Assembly (NCBI RefSeq): GCF_003234815.2
Contig: NZ_CP126279.1
Coordinates: 2,542,001-2,606,000, forward strand
Length of the DNA: 64,000 nucleotides
Origin: Curtobacterium sp. MCBD17_035
Lineage (GTDB): Bacteria > Actinomycetota > Actinomycetes > Actinomycetales > Microbacteriaceae
Reading direction: 5' to 3'
The translations under genes were made by a program, and so were the position numbers. The notes under the pieces are model-generated. The model saw nothing but the letters and a program-made list of their open reading frames with translations, was not told the DNA's origin and ran no database searches. Of the stretch, positions 43,351 through 57,183 are shown piece by piece (position 1 is the stretch's first letter; each line of letters begins with the position of its first letter).

Positions 43351-43953
43351 GTGAGCGTGCCGCACGACGACCCCGTCCCGTTCCGGCTCGTCGCGCCCGC
43401 GATGCGCCGCTTCGCCGTCGCCCTCTGGATCGTCGCCGTCGCCCTCGTGCCCATCGGGCTCATCACCGACGGCCCCCGCGCACTGCTGCTCGTCCCCGCC
43501 CCGTCCGCGTTCACGGCGTGGTTCGCCTGGACCGCTCTCTGGCGTCCCCGCGTGCTCGCGACCGCCGACGGCGTCGTGGTCGTCGACGTCCGTCGCACGA
43601 CGCGGATCGCGTGGGGCCGTGTGCTCGAGGTCCGATCACGGTTCGGCCTGGAGGTCGTCACGAGCGAGGGTGACCGCCGCACGTGGATCGCCCCGCGGCC
43701 CACCGCGCGTCTCCGCCTGACCCCCGTCGCACCGCTCGGACCGGGAGGCCCGGCGCAGGCCGCGGAGACCACCCTCACCGTCGCCGAGGCGGCGGACCGC
43801 CTCCGGGCCTTCGTCCCGTCCCCGGCGCCCCTGGAGGGCCCGCCGCCCGCCGAGGTCACGCCCGCTCGGATCGAGCACCGCGTGCACGGCTGGAGCGTGG
43901 TGGCGCTCATCGCGCTCGGCCTGCTCGGGTCGATGGCTGGCGCGCGCATCTGA
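43351..43953 (+). CDS. PH-like domain membrane protein, paralogue 1
   Basis: A 200-residue protein with two N-terminal membrane helices (about 17-60), a bacterial PH-like segment (WTALWRPRVLATADGVVVVDVRR, shown here in part by its W-T-A-L-W-R-P-R core), and a final helix (about 180-197). It is clearly paralogous to the protein at 45963-46598: both share ALW, WTALW-x-PR, GV-x-VV and RF-x-L-x-VT. Function unknown. GACCAT (43339-43344) ends 6 nt before the GTG start. The pair brackets the oppDF gene, which is on the opposite strand. Confidence 0.8.
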   Translation: MSVPHDDPVPFRLVAPAMRRFAVALWIVAVALVPIGLITDGPRALLLVPAPSAFTAWFAWTALWRPRVLATADGVVVVDVRRTTRIAWGRVLEVRSRFGLEVVTSEGDRRTWIAPRPTARLRLTPVAPLGPGGPAQAAETTLTVAEAADRLRAFVPSPAPLEGPPPAEVTPARIEHRVHGWSVVALIALGLLGSMAGARI

Positions 43954-44068
43954 ACCGGGCCTCCCGGTCCGGCCCGGCGCGCACATCGGAGCCGGGCCTC
44001 CCGGTCCGGCCCGGTGCGCCACCGGAACCGGGCCTCCCGGTCCGGCCCGGTGCGCCACCGGAACCGGC
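43954..44068. repeat. 36-37-bp tandem repeat built on the hairpin 13-mer
   Basis: CCGGGCCTCCCGG occurs exactly at 43955, 43992 and 44028, each followed by TCCGGCCCGG and a CGCAC/GCGCCACCGGA spacer. A degenerate fourth unit follows and AGGGCCTCCCGTC lies just before the oppDF stop codon. Confidence 0.85.
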
Positions 44069-44094
44069 CGGGAAGGCCCGACCAGGGCCTCCCG

Positions 44095-45870
<1,776 letters not shown>

Positions 45871-45962
45871 CGACGTCCGGTCCTTTCCCGGCCGCACGAG
45901 GCGACCGCGTGGTTGGTGTTGACGATGTGCGGAGCGCTGTGGCGACCTGCGACGATGGCCGC

Positions 45963-46598
45963 ATGGTCTCCCCCGCGCCGGATCCGCGCACCGTGTTCGT
46001 CTCGAGGTTCAACCGCGTGCTGGCGATCGCCCTCTGGGTCATCGTGGCGGCGCTGCTCGCCGCTGGCGTGGCGAACGGCCACGACTGGCACCGCTGGCTC
46101 GGCCTCGTGCCCGCGGCGTTCGGCGGACTGCTCGGCTGGACCGCGCTCTGGCACCCGCGCCTGGTCGTCGACGACGACGGCGTCGAGGTGGTCAACGTGT
46201 TCCACACCGCCGACGTCCCGTGGGCGGCGCTCGTGCACGTCGACACCCGCTTCGCCCTGACGCTCGTCACGCCGCACCGCAAGATCGCCGCCTGGGCGGC
46301 CCCCGCGCCCGGCCGAGCGGGCGTCGCCCTCGCGCGGCGCCGCAACCAGCGCCACGGCCGAGTCGGACTGACCCCGACCACCGCGCCCGGCGAACGCAGC
46401 GCCGGTGACCTGCTGTCGACGGAGTCCGGCGACGCGGCGTACCTGGTGCGTGAGCACTGGGACGGCCTGCGCGAGTCCGGTCGGATCGAACTCGGCGTCG
46501 CCGACACGGTCGCCGTACCCGTGCGCCTGCACGTCGTGACGATCGCCCTGCTCGTGGCGACGGGCGTCGGCGGCTGGTTCGCGATCGCCGCGCAGTGA
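45963..46598 (+). CDS. PH-like domain membrane protein, paralogue 2
   Basis: A 211-residue protein with two N-terminal helices (about 18-55), a PH-like beta-rich region including WTALWHPRLVVDDDGVEVV, an Arg-rich insert (RRRNQRHGR) and a C-terminal helix (about 190-208). It is a paralogue of the protein at 43351. It lies between oppC and oppDF but on the opposite strand, interrupting what would otherwise be one operon. GACGAT (45951-45956) lies 6 nt before the ATG. Confidence 0.8.
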   Translation: MVSPAPDPRTVFVSRFNRVLAIALWVIVAALLAAGVANGHDWHRWLGLVPAAFGGLLGWTALWHPRLVVDDDGVEVVNVFHTADVPWAALVHVDTRFALTLVTPHRKIAAWAAPAPGRAGVALARRRNQRHGRVGLTPTTAPGERSAGDLLSTESGDAAYLVREHWDGLRESGRIELGVADTVAVPVRLHVVTIALLVATGVGGWFAIAAQ

Positions 46599-46642
46599 CA
46601 CTCGCGCGGCTCCGCGCCCGCTGACGGTCAGGACCAGGGCGG

Positions 46643-47659
46643 TCACGCGCTGATCATCTCCGACTCGGAGGAGTTGTGGAGCTCGCGCTCCTTGGTGCGA
46701 CGGATGCTGAACCGCTTCGAGCGCGGGTCGAACGCGTCGCGCAGGCCGTCACCGACGAAGTTCACGCACAGGGCGAGCAGCACGATGAACGAGGCCGGCC
46801 ACCAGAACAGGTACGGCCGCGTCTGGAACGCCGACTGGTTCTGGCTGATGAGGAGACCGAGCGACGAGTCCGGCGCCTTGATGCCGTAGCCGAGGTAGCT
46901 CAGGGCGGTCTCGAGCAGGATCGCGGTGGCGATGAGCAGGGTCGCGGAGACGATGATCACGCCGATCGCGTTCGGCAGGATGTGCCGGAAGATGATCCGG
47001 ATGTCGGACGCGCCGGCGACGCGGGCCGCCTCGACGAACTCACGCTCGCGGAGCGACAGGAACTCGGCGCGCACGAGTCGGGCGATGACCATCCACGACA
47101 CGAGTCCGAGCAGCAGCGCGAGACCCCACGCCCCGAGGCCGTTCGCCGTCTTGCCGACGACGGCGCCGATGACGATCGCCGGGATCACGATGAAGATGTC
47201 GGTGATGCGCATGAGGATCGCGTCGGTCTTGCCGCGGAAGTACCCCGCGACCGCGCCGACGACCACTCCGATGAAGGTCGCGAAGACGCCGATCACGATC
47301 ATGACGAGCACCGAGTTCTGGATGCCCCGCATGGTGAGCGCGAAGTAGTCCTTGCCGATGCGGTCCTGGCCGAACGGGTGGTCACTGCTCGGGGCGCCGC
47401 CGCCGACGAGCGGGTTGAGCGCCTTGTACGAGTAGTGCCACCACCCCGGGATGGGACCGAGTCCGATCGCCGAGATGCTGAACAGGATCACGAGCACGTA
47501 GACGACCAGCGAGATCACCGCGAGCTTGTTGCCGAGGAACCGACGCAGGATGATGCGGCCCTGGCTCTCGCCGGGCTCGTGTTCCTGACCGGAGGCCGCG
47601 TCGTCGAAGCCGTCGCTGATGTTCGGCTCGAGCGGGGCGCCGCCCTGCAGGGTGCTCAT
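46643..47659 (-). CDS. oppC: peptide ABC transporter permease OppC
   Basis: A 338-residue permease with an N-terminal cytoplasmic extension, one helix, a periplasmic loop (HPFGQDRIGKDYF) and five more helices. The EAA loop that contacts the ATPase reads EFVEAARVAGASD plus HILPN. The ATG at 47657-47659 has GGAGG upstream. It starts 31 nt after oppB, so the two are co-transcribed. Confidence 0.95.
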   Translation of the reverse strand: MSTLQGGAPLEPNISDGFDDAASGQEHEPGESQGRIILRRFLGNKLAVISLVVYVLVILFSISAIGLGPIPGWWHYSYKALNPLVGGGAPSSDHPFGQDRIGKDYFALTMRGIQNSVLVMIVIGVFATFIGVVVGAVAGYFRGKTDAILMRITDIFIVIPAIVIGAVVGKTANGLGAWGLALLLGLVSWMVIARLVRAEFLSLREREFVEAARVAGASDIRIIFRHILPNAIGVIIVSATLLIATAILLETALSYLGYGIKAPDSSLGLLISQNQSAFQTRPYLFWWPASFIVLLALCVNFVGDGLRDAFDPRSKRFSIRRTKERELHNSSESEMISA

Positions 47660-47690
47660 CGCATGTCCTCCGTGTTGGTCGTTGCCGTGC

Positions 47691-49217
47691 TCATCGGACG
47701 CGCACCCGCGGGTCGAGCACCGAGTAGGCGAGGTCGGCGAGGAAGTTGAAGACGATCGCGGTGATGGCGATCACGAGGAAGTACCCCATCACCGGATTGA
47801 CGTCCGTGATCGACAGCCCGCTGTTGAACAGGGCGCCCATGCCGGAGATCGCGAACACGGTCTCGGTGATGATCGCGCCACCGAGCAGGGCGCCGATGTC
47901 CGTCGCGACGAGCGTCGCGATCGGGATGAGCATGTTCCGCAGCGCATGCCGGACGATGACGGTCCGCTCCGGGAGGCCCTTCGCACGGGCCGTCCGCACG
48001 TAGTCCTGCTCGAGGACCTCGAGCATGCCGGACCGCGAGTAGCGCGTGTACGACGCGAAGCTGATGAGCAGGAGGCTGATCGACGGCAGCAGCAGGTGCG
48101 TGTAGGTGTCGAGACCCGTGATCCAGAAGTCGGCCTGGAGGCCCGGGGTGCCCGATCCGACGGTCGCGATCGGTCGGCCGCCCACGAAGTTGATCGAGTA
48201 GTTGTGCCACGAGCGCATGAAGCGGTCGAGCACGATCACCCCGGCCGTCAGGAACGCGGTCAGCGCACCGATGCGCATCATCAGGCCGCGGTCGTGCCCA
48301 CCGACGAAGTACCCGGAAGCGAGACCGACGACCACCGCCGCGACCGCGAGGATGAAGATCGTGCCGCCGGACGAGACGTTGAGCAGGCCCTGCAGCGTGA
48401 AGTAGCAGATGATCGCGATGAGGACGTTGATGCCGCCGACGAGCCAGGCACGGTTGTTCCTGGTGCCGGCGAGCATCGTCACCATCGCGAGTCCGAGACC
48501 CGCGCTGAACAGGATCACGAACACCGGACCCAGCGACGGGTCGTTGAACCAGCCGGTGGCCTCCATGAGCAGGAGCATGCCCGCGGTCACCACGGCCGTC
48601 AGGCCGAAGACGATGGCGCGGCGGCGGGCGTCGCCTCCGACGACGAGTTGCACGATCGCCCCGAGCACGACGGCGATGACGATGAGCGTCGTGACGGCGA
48701 TGTGCGGCTTCGCGAGGAAGTTGTTGTAGTCGAGCGCGACGAACGACTTGAGCAGGACCGCCATGAGGAACGACGGCAGGGAGTACAGGAAGAAGCTGAC
48801 GAGCGTGACGCCGTAGTCGAAGCCCGAGTAAGCGCGGAGCGCGGTGACGATCCCGAGCCCGATGCCGAAGATGATCGCGAGCACGAACGAGAAGGTGACG
48901 AGCTGGAGCGTCGACTGCATCGCCTGGGGCAGGAGCTGGGTCACCGGCTGGTTGTGGAACGTCGTGCCGAGGTCGCACTGTCCAATGACGCACTTGCCCA
49001 CGCCACCGATCCAGATCCCCCAGCGGAGCGGCGGGATGACGTCGAGGTGCTGCGTCGCGACGCGCGCGGCGATGAGCGCTGCGCGGTTCGGGGAGTTGCT
49101 CCCCTGGAGGTCCTGCAGGGGGTTCCCCGCGATCGCCGCCAGGTTGTACATGATGAACGAGGCGGCGATGAGGATGAGGACCGAGACGAGGATCCGTCTC
49201 GCGATGAAGCTCACCAT
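47691..49217 (-). CDS. oppB: peptide ABC transporter permease OppB with a large internal membrane insertion
   Basis: A 508-residue permease, versus about 310 in typical OppB. The N-terminal helix and the region QPVTQLLPQAMQSTLQLV are standard. About 180 extra residues with roughly five to six more hydrophobic helices are then inserted (about residues 175-365) before the conserved EAA part (DYVRTARAKGLPERTV, RHALRN). Similar long forms occur in actinobacteria. The ATG at 49215-49217 has no strong ribosome-binding site. It is 278 nt downstream of oppA, beyond a hairpin. Confidence 0.93.
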   Translation of the reverse strand: MVSFIARRILVSVLILIAASFIMYNLAAIAGNPLQDLQGSNSPNRAALIAARVATQHLDVIPPLRWGIWIGGVGKCVIGQCDLGTTFHNQPVTQLLPQAMQSTLQLVTFSFVLAIIFGIGLGIVTALRAYSGFDYGVTLVSFFLYSLPSFLMAVLLKSFVALDYNNFLAKPHIAVTTLIVIAVVLGAIVQLVVGGDARRRAIVFGLTAVVTAGMLLLMEATGWFNDPSLGPVFVILFSAGLGLAMVTMLAGTRNNRAWLVGGINVLIAIICYFTLQGLLNVSSGGTIFILAVAAVVVGLASGYFVGGHDRGLMMRIGALTAFLTAGVIVLDRFMRSWHNYSINFVGGRPIATVGSGTPGLQADFWITGLDTYTHLLLPSISLLLISFASYTRYSRSGMLEVLEQDYVRTARAKGLPERTVIVRHALRNMLIPIATLVATDIGALLGGAIITETVFAISGMGALFNSGLSITDVNPVMGYFLVIAITAIVFNFLADLAYSVLDPRVRVR

Positions 49218-49428
49218 GGGCGAAGGGGCCTCTCCGGTGTGGGAAGGGTGCAACGGTCGATCACGTTCGTGACGCGCCGACCAAGGGTAACGGGTGCCGC
49301 TGAGCCCGACGAGCCCGGTTGGGGCGCCGGACGGGGCGGTGCTGCAGGGTCGCTCAGGCGGGGGGCCGCCGGAGTGACCGACGGGGCGGGGCGGGGATCG
49401 CAGGGCGTCCCCGCCCGCCCACACGGGA

Positions 49429-49457
49429 GGGCGCCGGACTCGTCGAGCCCGGCGCCC
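49429..49457 (-). terminator. partial terminator between oppA and oppB
   Basis: GGGCGCCGG (49429-49437) pairs with CCGGCGCCC (49449-49457). A hairpin after the binding-protein gene would let oppA be made in excess over the permeases. Confidence 0.55.
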
Positions 49458-49495
49458 CCGCCGCGGTGGTGCTCAGGATGCGGTGGTCCTGGGGA

Positions 49496-51259
49496 TCAGC
49501 CCTTGGTCCAGTCCCACACGTTCCAGAAGATCCCGTTCTGGCCGCCGAAGTACTTCACGCCGTGGAGCGTGGAGTTCGTGGCGAAGATGCCGGGGAGCTG
49601 GAACAGCGGCAGACCGTAGGCGTCGTTGAACGAGATCTTGTCGATGTCGACCTTCATGGACTGCAGCTTCGACGCGTCGAGGGTCGTCTGCGTGTCGACC
49701 GCGAGCTTCGAGGCCTTCTCGTCCGCGAACCGGTTGTAGTTGCCGGAGTTGCCGGTCTGGAACAGCTGCGGGACCGCCGCGTTGCCCGCACCCGGGTTCA
49801 CCCAACCGAACAGCGAGGCGTCGTAGTTGCCGCCGGTGAGGAGCGAGCTCCAGTCGGGCGAGCCACCGTCGACCACCTTGAAGCCGGCCTTCGCCGCCGA
49901 GGCCTGGATGGCCTGGAACGTGTCGACACGGTTCGGGTTCTCGGTGTTGTAGAGGATCTTGACCGTCGGCGTCGCGCCGTTGAGGAGCTTCTTGGCGCCG
50001 GCGATGTCGACCTTGTTGTACTCGTCGGAGTTGTTGTCCTTGACCGCCTCGTCGTAGCCCTTCTGACCCGGCAGGAACAGCTGCGAGTTCAGGACCTTGG
50101 CGCTCTTGTTGATCGGGGTGACGATCGAGTCGAGGATCTGCTGACGCGGGATGGTCATGAGGAACGCCTTGCGGACGTTCTCGTCCTTGAACACGCTCGA
50201 ACCGAAGTTGAGGTCGAGGTGGTCGTAGGCGACCTGGCTGCCCTGCTGGATCGTGATGCCGGACGCCTGCTTCAGCGCCTTGACCGTGTCGGCCGAGGCC
50301 TGCGGCTGGATCGCGTCGACCTCGCCGTTCTGCAGGGCCGTGACCTGGGCGTTGGCGTCACCGATGAAGCGCATGACGAGCTTGTTGAACTGGACCTCGT
50401 GCTTGCCCTTGTAGTACGGGTTCTTGCTGAAGGTCATCGACTGCTTCGGCGTCCAGGCGCTGACCTGGAGCGGGCCGCCCGAGACGAGGAGCTTCTTGTC
50501 GCTCGGCAGGCTCGTCTGGTCGTAACCGGTGTTGATGAAGCTCGCGACCTTCTTGAGGGTGTCGTTCGCCGGGGCCGGGCTCGCCGTGTTGCCGGCGGGG
50601 GTGTCCTTGAGCGCCTTGACGAACGCGGACTCGGAGACACCGGCCTCCTGCGACACGACGTGCGCGGGGAACTGGATCGGGTTCACGAGGTTCCAGTCGA
50701 CGTACGGCTTCTTGTACGTGATGGTGATCGACTGCTTCGTGATGTTCGTCGGGTAGTCCGTCTGGAACGGGTAGCCGGCGGCGGACGCGAAGTACTGCGT
50801 GCCCTTGGTGACGTTGCCGTCCGCGTCGGTGGTGGCCGACTCGTAGTAGCCCGACGACTGCGCCCATCCGAGGAGGAGGTCGTCCGAGGTCATCGGCTTG
50901 CCGTCCGACCACTTGGCGTTCTTGTTCAGCGTGTACCGGACCTTCAGCGGGGAGCTGCTGATCTTCTTGTACGTGCCGAGGTCGGTGTTCGGCTCGACCT
51001 TGTAGTTCGTGCCGAGGGTCATGAACTGGGGCTGCGTGAGCTGCCAGATGAACCCGTTGGTGTCCAGGTTGCCCTGCGGGGTGTTGTAGTTGAACGAGGT
51101 CGCCTCGTTCACCTCAGCGACCGTCACGGTGCCGCCCGAGCTCGACGTCTCGCTGTCGCTCGACGTCGAGGTGGTGCAACCGGCAAGCACGACGGCAGCC
51201 GAGCCCGCGATCGCGACGGATCCGATGACCTGTCGCCACCGCCTCTTGGTGATGTTCAC
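49496..51259 (-). CDS. oppA: peptide ABC transporter substrate-binding lipoprotein OppA
   Basis: A 587-residue family-5 solute-binding protein. The signal peptide ends in lipobox LAGC with Cys28, after which a Thr/Ser-rich linker precedes the binding domain. Typical features are the GTYKKI segment, LNKNAKWSDGKPMTSDDLL, and the Trp-Lys C-terminus. It captures oligopeptides at the outer face for OppBC-DF. The GTG at 51257-51259 has AGGAGGAT upstream. It heads the operon oppA-oppB-oppC. Confidence 0.95.
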   Translation of the reverse strand: MNITKRRWRQVIGSVAIAGSAAVVLAGCTTSTSSDSETSSSGGTVTVAEVNEATSFNYNTPQGNLDTNGFIWQLTQPQFMTLGTNYKVEPNTDLGTYKKISSSPLKVRYTLNKNAKWSDGKPMTSDDLLLGWAQSSGYYESATTDADGNVTKGTQYFASAAGYPFQTDYPTNITKQSITITYKKPYVDWNLVNPIQFPAHVVSQEAGVSESAFVKALKDTPAGNTASPAPANDTLKKVASFINTGYDQTSLPSDKKLLVSGGPLQVSAWTPKQSMTFSKNPYYKGKHEVQFNKLVMRFIGDANAQVTALQNGEVDAIQPQASADTVKALKQASGITIQQGSQVAYDHLDLNFGSSVFKDENVRKAFLMTIPRQQILDSIVTPINKSAKVLNSQLFLPGQKGYDEAVKDNNSDEYNKVDIAGAKKLLNGATPTVKILYNTENPNRVDTFQAIQASAAKAGFKVVDGGSPDWSSLLTGGNYDASLFGWVNPGAGNAAVPQLFQTGNSGNYNRFADEKASKLAVDTQTTLDASKLQSMKVDIDKISFNDAYGLPLFQLPGIFATNSTLHGVKYFGGQNGIFWNVWDWTKG

Positions 51260-51328
51260 TCTGTGATCCTCCTGGATGGAATGTGATCGAACCGCTGGCG
51301 GCAGGGCGCACCGGCGCGTTCGCAAAGA

Positions 51329-51357
51329 ACCATAGGTGGGCCTCGCGAGCACCTCAA
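51329..51357 (-). promoter_or_regulatory. oppA promoter
   Basis: TTGAGG (51352-51357) and TATGGT (51329-51334) are separated by 17 nt on the minus strand, giving a leader of about 62 nt. The rest of the 338-nt gap to the S9 peptidase gene holds a variant hairpin 13-mer at 51537-51549 and the S9 promoter. Confidence 0.65.
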
Positions 51358-51597
51358 AATCCAGCGGGAACTTGTTACACACCGGAAATGACGGCGCAGG
51401 ATCCATGCACCGGCCGCCGTTTCGTTGCTTCTGATTCACCGATTCGCAATGATTCTGCTTGCGCTCACGCGTCCGCGCGGCACGTCGCAGGACCGATCCG
51501 CACGAACCGCACCGCACGCCGTCCGTCTCCTGCCGTCCGGGAGGACCGGGGTACGCCCCCACTCCCCCTCCCGCCGACCGGTGATTAGCGTTGCATC

Positions 51598-53628
51598 ATG
51601 CACCCCTCCGACATCGCCCACCTCGTCATGCCGTCCCGCGCCGCCGCCGTCGCCGACCCCCGCTCCGGGGCCCCACTGCTCGTGGGCCTCACCCGTCCCG
51701 ACCTCGACGCGGACGAGAACGTCGGCCACGTCGTGCGTCTCGCGGCCGCCGACGGGCGGTGGACCACGACCGACTGGACCCACGGCCCGCACGACGGCGC
51801 CCCGTCCATCTCGCCCGACGGCCGGTGGGTCACGTTCCTCCGTCGCGTCGGCCGCACCGGCCCGGACGCCCACCCGCAACTCGTCGTGATGCCCACGGCC
51901 GGCGGGGAGGGCCGGGTGGTCACGGCCCTGCCGCTCGGCGCCGAGGCCCCGGCGTGGTCCCCCGACTCCACACGGATCGCCACGACGGCCCGGATCCCCG
52001 AACCCGGCCGTTACGGCACCCCGACCGCGAACGGCACCGCGGCGGACGCCTCGGCCGAGCCACCGCGGCACATCACCCGGCTCGACTACCGCCAGGACGG
52101 CATCGGGTTCCTCCGCGACCGTCTGCGGCGTCTCGTGGTCGTCGACGTGGCCGCCGCCCTCACGGGAGACCCCGTCGAGACCGCGATCACCGATGACACC
52201 ACCGCGGTGAGCGACCCCACGTGGACGCCGGACGGCACCGCGCTCGTGGTGAGCGCCCCGCGTGACGCCGGCGCCGCCGAGACGACCGAGAGCGACCTCT
52301 ACCGGGTCGACGCGGTCTCGGGCGCGATCACGCTGCTCGTCGAGTCCGACGGCACCGCGGCCGCACCGCAGTTCGGACCCGACGGCACCCTCTTCTTCCT
52401 CGGGACCGACCGGACGCAGGGGATCGTCGCGGTCCCGACCGGGCTGTACGCGGCGCGCACCAGCGGCGACCCCGTCCGTGCCCGCCGCCTGACGGACCAC
52501 CGCACCGTCGACCTCGAGGTGGGGCCGGGCCTCCTCGTCCCGCGCAGCGGTGACGTGCTCGTCGGGGTGCTGCACCGCGGGGCGGTCGAGCTCCGTGCGG
52601 TCCCGTGGACCACGGACGCCACCGCGAGCACCGCGGACGACGACGCGAGCACCGGCGCGGAGCCGCTGCCCCTCGACGCCCTCCCCGTGCTGCACGGCGG
52701 CGACGTCGTGGTGCGGGCGATCACCGCGATCGGCGAGGACGTCGTCATCGCCACGGTCGGCCTGCCGGACAGCGCCGGGGAGGTCGTGCTCATCGACACC
52801 GCGGCGGGCTCCGTCGAGACCCTGAGCGATCTCGGCGCCGGCCTCCGCGCTGTGGGACTGCGGCCCGTCGAGGAACTCGTCGGCACCGCTCCCGACGGAC
52901 ACGAGGTGCACGGCTGGCTCGTCCTGCCCGAGGGCGAGGGCCCCCACCCCGTGCTCCGCGTCGTGCACGGCGGCCCGTTCGCGCAGCAGGACCGGGCGGT
53001 GTTCGACGAGGCGCAGGTCTACGCCGCAGCCGGGTACGCGGTCGTCCTCGGCAACCCCCGCGGCTCGGCCGGGTACGGCTTCGACCACGGTCAGGCGATC
53101 ATCGGACGGCTCGGCACGGTCGACGTCGACGACGTCCTGGCGCTGCTCGACGTGGCGCTCGAGCGGAACGACCTCGACGCCTCGCGGGTCGGGATCATGG
53201 GTGGCTCGTACGGCGGGTTCATGACGAGCTGGATCGCCGCCCGCGAGCCCGAGCGGTTCACGGCTGCCTGGAGCGAGCGGGCCGTCAACGCCTGGGACTC
53301 GTTCGCCGGCAGCTCGGACATCGGATGGTTCTTCGCCGAGGCGTACGTCGGCGCGGACCCGGAGGACCAGCGCCGCCAGAGCCCCCTGACCTACGCCGCG
53401 GACGTGACGATGCCGTTCATGGTCGCGCACTCCGAGCAGGACTGGCGGTGCCCGCTCGAGCAGGGGCAGCGCCAGTTCGTCGCCCTGCGCCGGGCAGGGG
53501 TGGAGGCCGAGTTCCTGCTGTTCCCGGGCGAGGGCCACGAGCTGTCCCGGTCCGGGCGCCCGAGCCACCGGGTGCAGCGGTTCGACCACGTCCTCCGCTG
53601 GTGGAACACGCACCTGCCGGTCGTCTGA
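51598..53628 (+). CDS. S9 family serine peptidase (acylaminoacyl/prolyl-oligopeptidase type)
   Basis: A 676-residue cytoplasmic peptidase: N-terminal beta-propeller (about 1-420) and alpha/beta hydrolase domain. The nucleophile is Ser537 in GGSYGGF; the Asp is in HSEQDWRCP and the His in GEGHELSR. It trims oligopeptides, a role that fits next to the Opp importer, though the two genes are divergent. TAGCGT (51586-51591) ends 6 nt before the ATG with no ribosome-binding site. Confidence 0.94.
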   Translation: MHPSDIAHLVMPSRAAAVADPRSGAPLLVGLTRPDLDADENVGHVVRLAAADGRWTTTDWTHGPHDGAPSISPDGRWVTFLRRVGRTGPDAHPQLVVMPTAGGEGRVVTALPLGAEAPAWSPDSTRIATTARIPEPGRYGTPTANGTAADASAEPPRHITRLDYRQDGIGFLRDRLRRLVVVDVAAALTGDPVETAITDDTTAVSDPTWTPDGTALVVSAPRDAGAAETTESDLYRVDAVSGAITLLVESDGTAAAPQFGPDGTLFFLGTDRTQGIVAVPTGLYAARTSGDPVRARRLTDHRTVDLEVGPGLLVPRSGDVLVGVLHRGAVELRAVPWTTDATASTADDDASTGAEPLPLDALPVLHGGDVVVRAITAIGEDVVIATVGLPDSAGEVVLIDTAAGSVETLSDLGAGLRAVGLRPVEELVGTAPDGHEVHGWLVLPEGEGPHPVLRVVHGGPFAQQDRAVFDEAQVYAAAGYAVVLGNPRGSAGYGFDHGQAIIGRLGTVDVDDVLALLDVALERNDLDASRVGIMGGSYGGFMTSWIAAREPERFTAAWSERAVNAWDSFAGSSDIGWFFAEAYVGADPEDQRRQSPLTYAADVTMPFMVAHSEQDWRCPLEQGQRQFVALRRAGVEAEFLLFPGEGHELSRSGRPSHRVQRFDHVLRWWNTHLPVV

Positions 53629-53646
53629 CGGCCGCCCCTGTCCGGC

Positions 53647-53702
53647 GAGAGCGCAGAACACGCCGCTCACCTCGCGAGGTGAGCGGCGTGTTCTGCACTC
53701 TC
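53647..53702. terminator. very strong bidirectional terminator (22-bp perfect palindrome)
   Basis: Positions 53653-53696 form a perfect 44-nt palindrome, and GAGAG/CTCTC extend it after one mismatch. It lies between the convergent S9 peptidase and gcvP. The following stretch to 53799 is a GC-only run of CCGGACGGGC-like units with no gene. Confidence 0.85.
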
Positions 53703-53799
53703 GGCGCCGAGCCGGGCCAGCCCGGCCGACCGGACGGGCCGGCCGGCCGGACGGGCTGGCCGGGCCGGACGGACCGACCGGGCCGACCGGCCGGGCTGA

Positions 53800-56799
<3,000 letters not shown>

Positions 56800-56803
56800 C
56801 CGA

Positions 56804-57181
56804 TCAGCCCGCGAAGGCGGCGTACGCCTCGTGGTCCATGAGGTCCTCGGGGAAGCTGGTGCCGTCGACCTGGATCTTGACGAGCCAGGCCCCACCGAAG
56901 GGGTCCTGGTTGACGAGGTCCGGGGTGTCCACGACGGCGTCGTTGCGCTCGACGACGGTGCCCTCGATCGGCGAGAACAGCTCGCCGACGCTCTTCGTCG
57001 ACTCGATCTCGCCGAGGGTCTGTCCGGCCGTCGCGGCGGTGCCGACCTCGGGGAGCTCGACGAACACGACGTCGCCGAGCTGGTCCGCGGCGAACTGGGT
57101 GATGCCGACGGTGACGACGTCACCCTCGACGAGGAGCCACTCGTGGTCCTTGGTGTAGCGGAGCGCGGTGATGTCGGTCAT
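56804..57181 (-). CDS. gcvH: glycine cleavage system H protein
   Basis: A 125-residue lipoyl carrier. The lipoylated lysine is Lys63 in [10 protein letters not shown]. Beginning [16 protein letters not shown] is typical. It shuttles the aminomethyl group between GcvP, GcvT and lipoamide dehydrogenase. It begins 2 nt after the gcvT stop codon with AGAAAGG inside the gcvT end. Confidence 0.97.
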   Translation of the reverse strand: MTDITALRYTKDHEWLLVEGDVVTVGITQFAADQLGDVVFVELPEVGTAATAGQTLGEIESTKSVGELFSPIEGTVVERNDAVVDTPDLVNQDPFGGAWLVKIQVDGTSFPEDLMDHEAYAAFAG

Positions 57182-57183
57182 GG

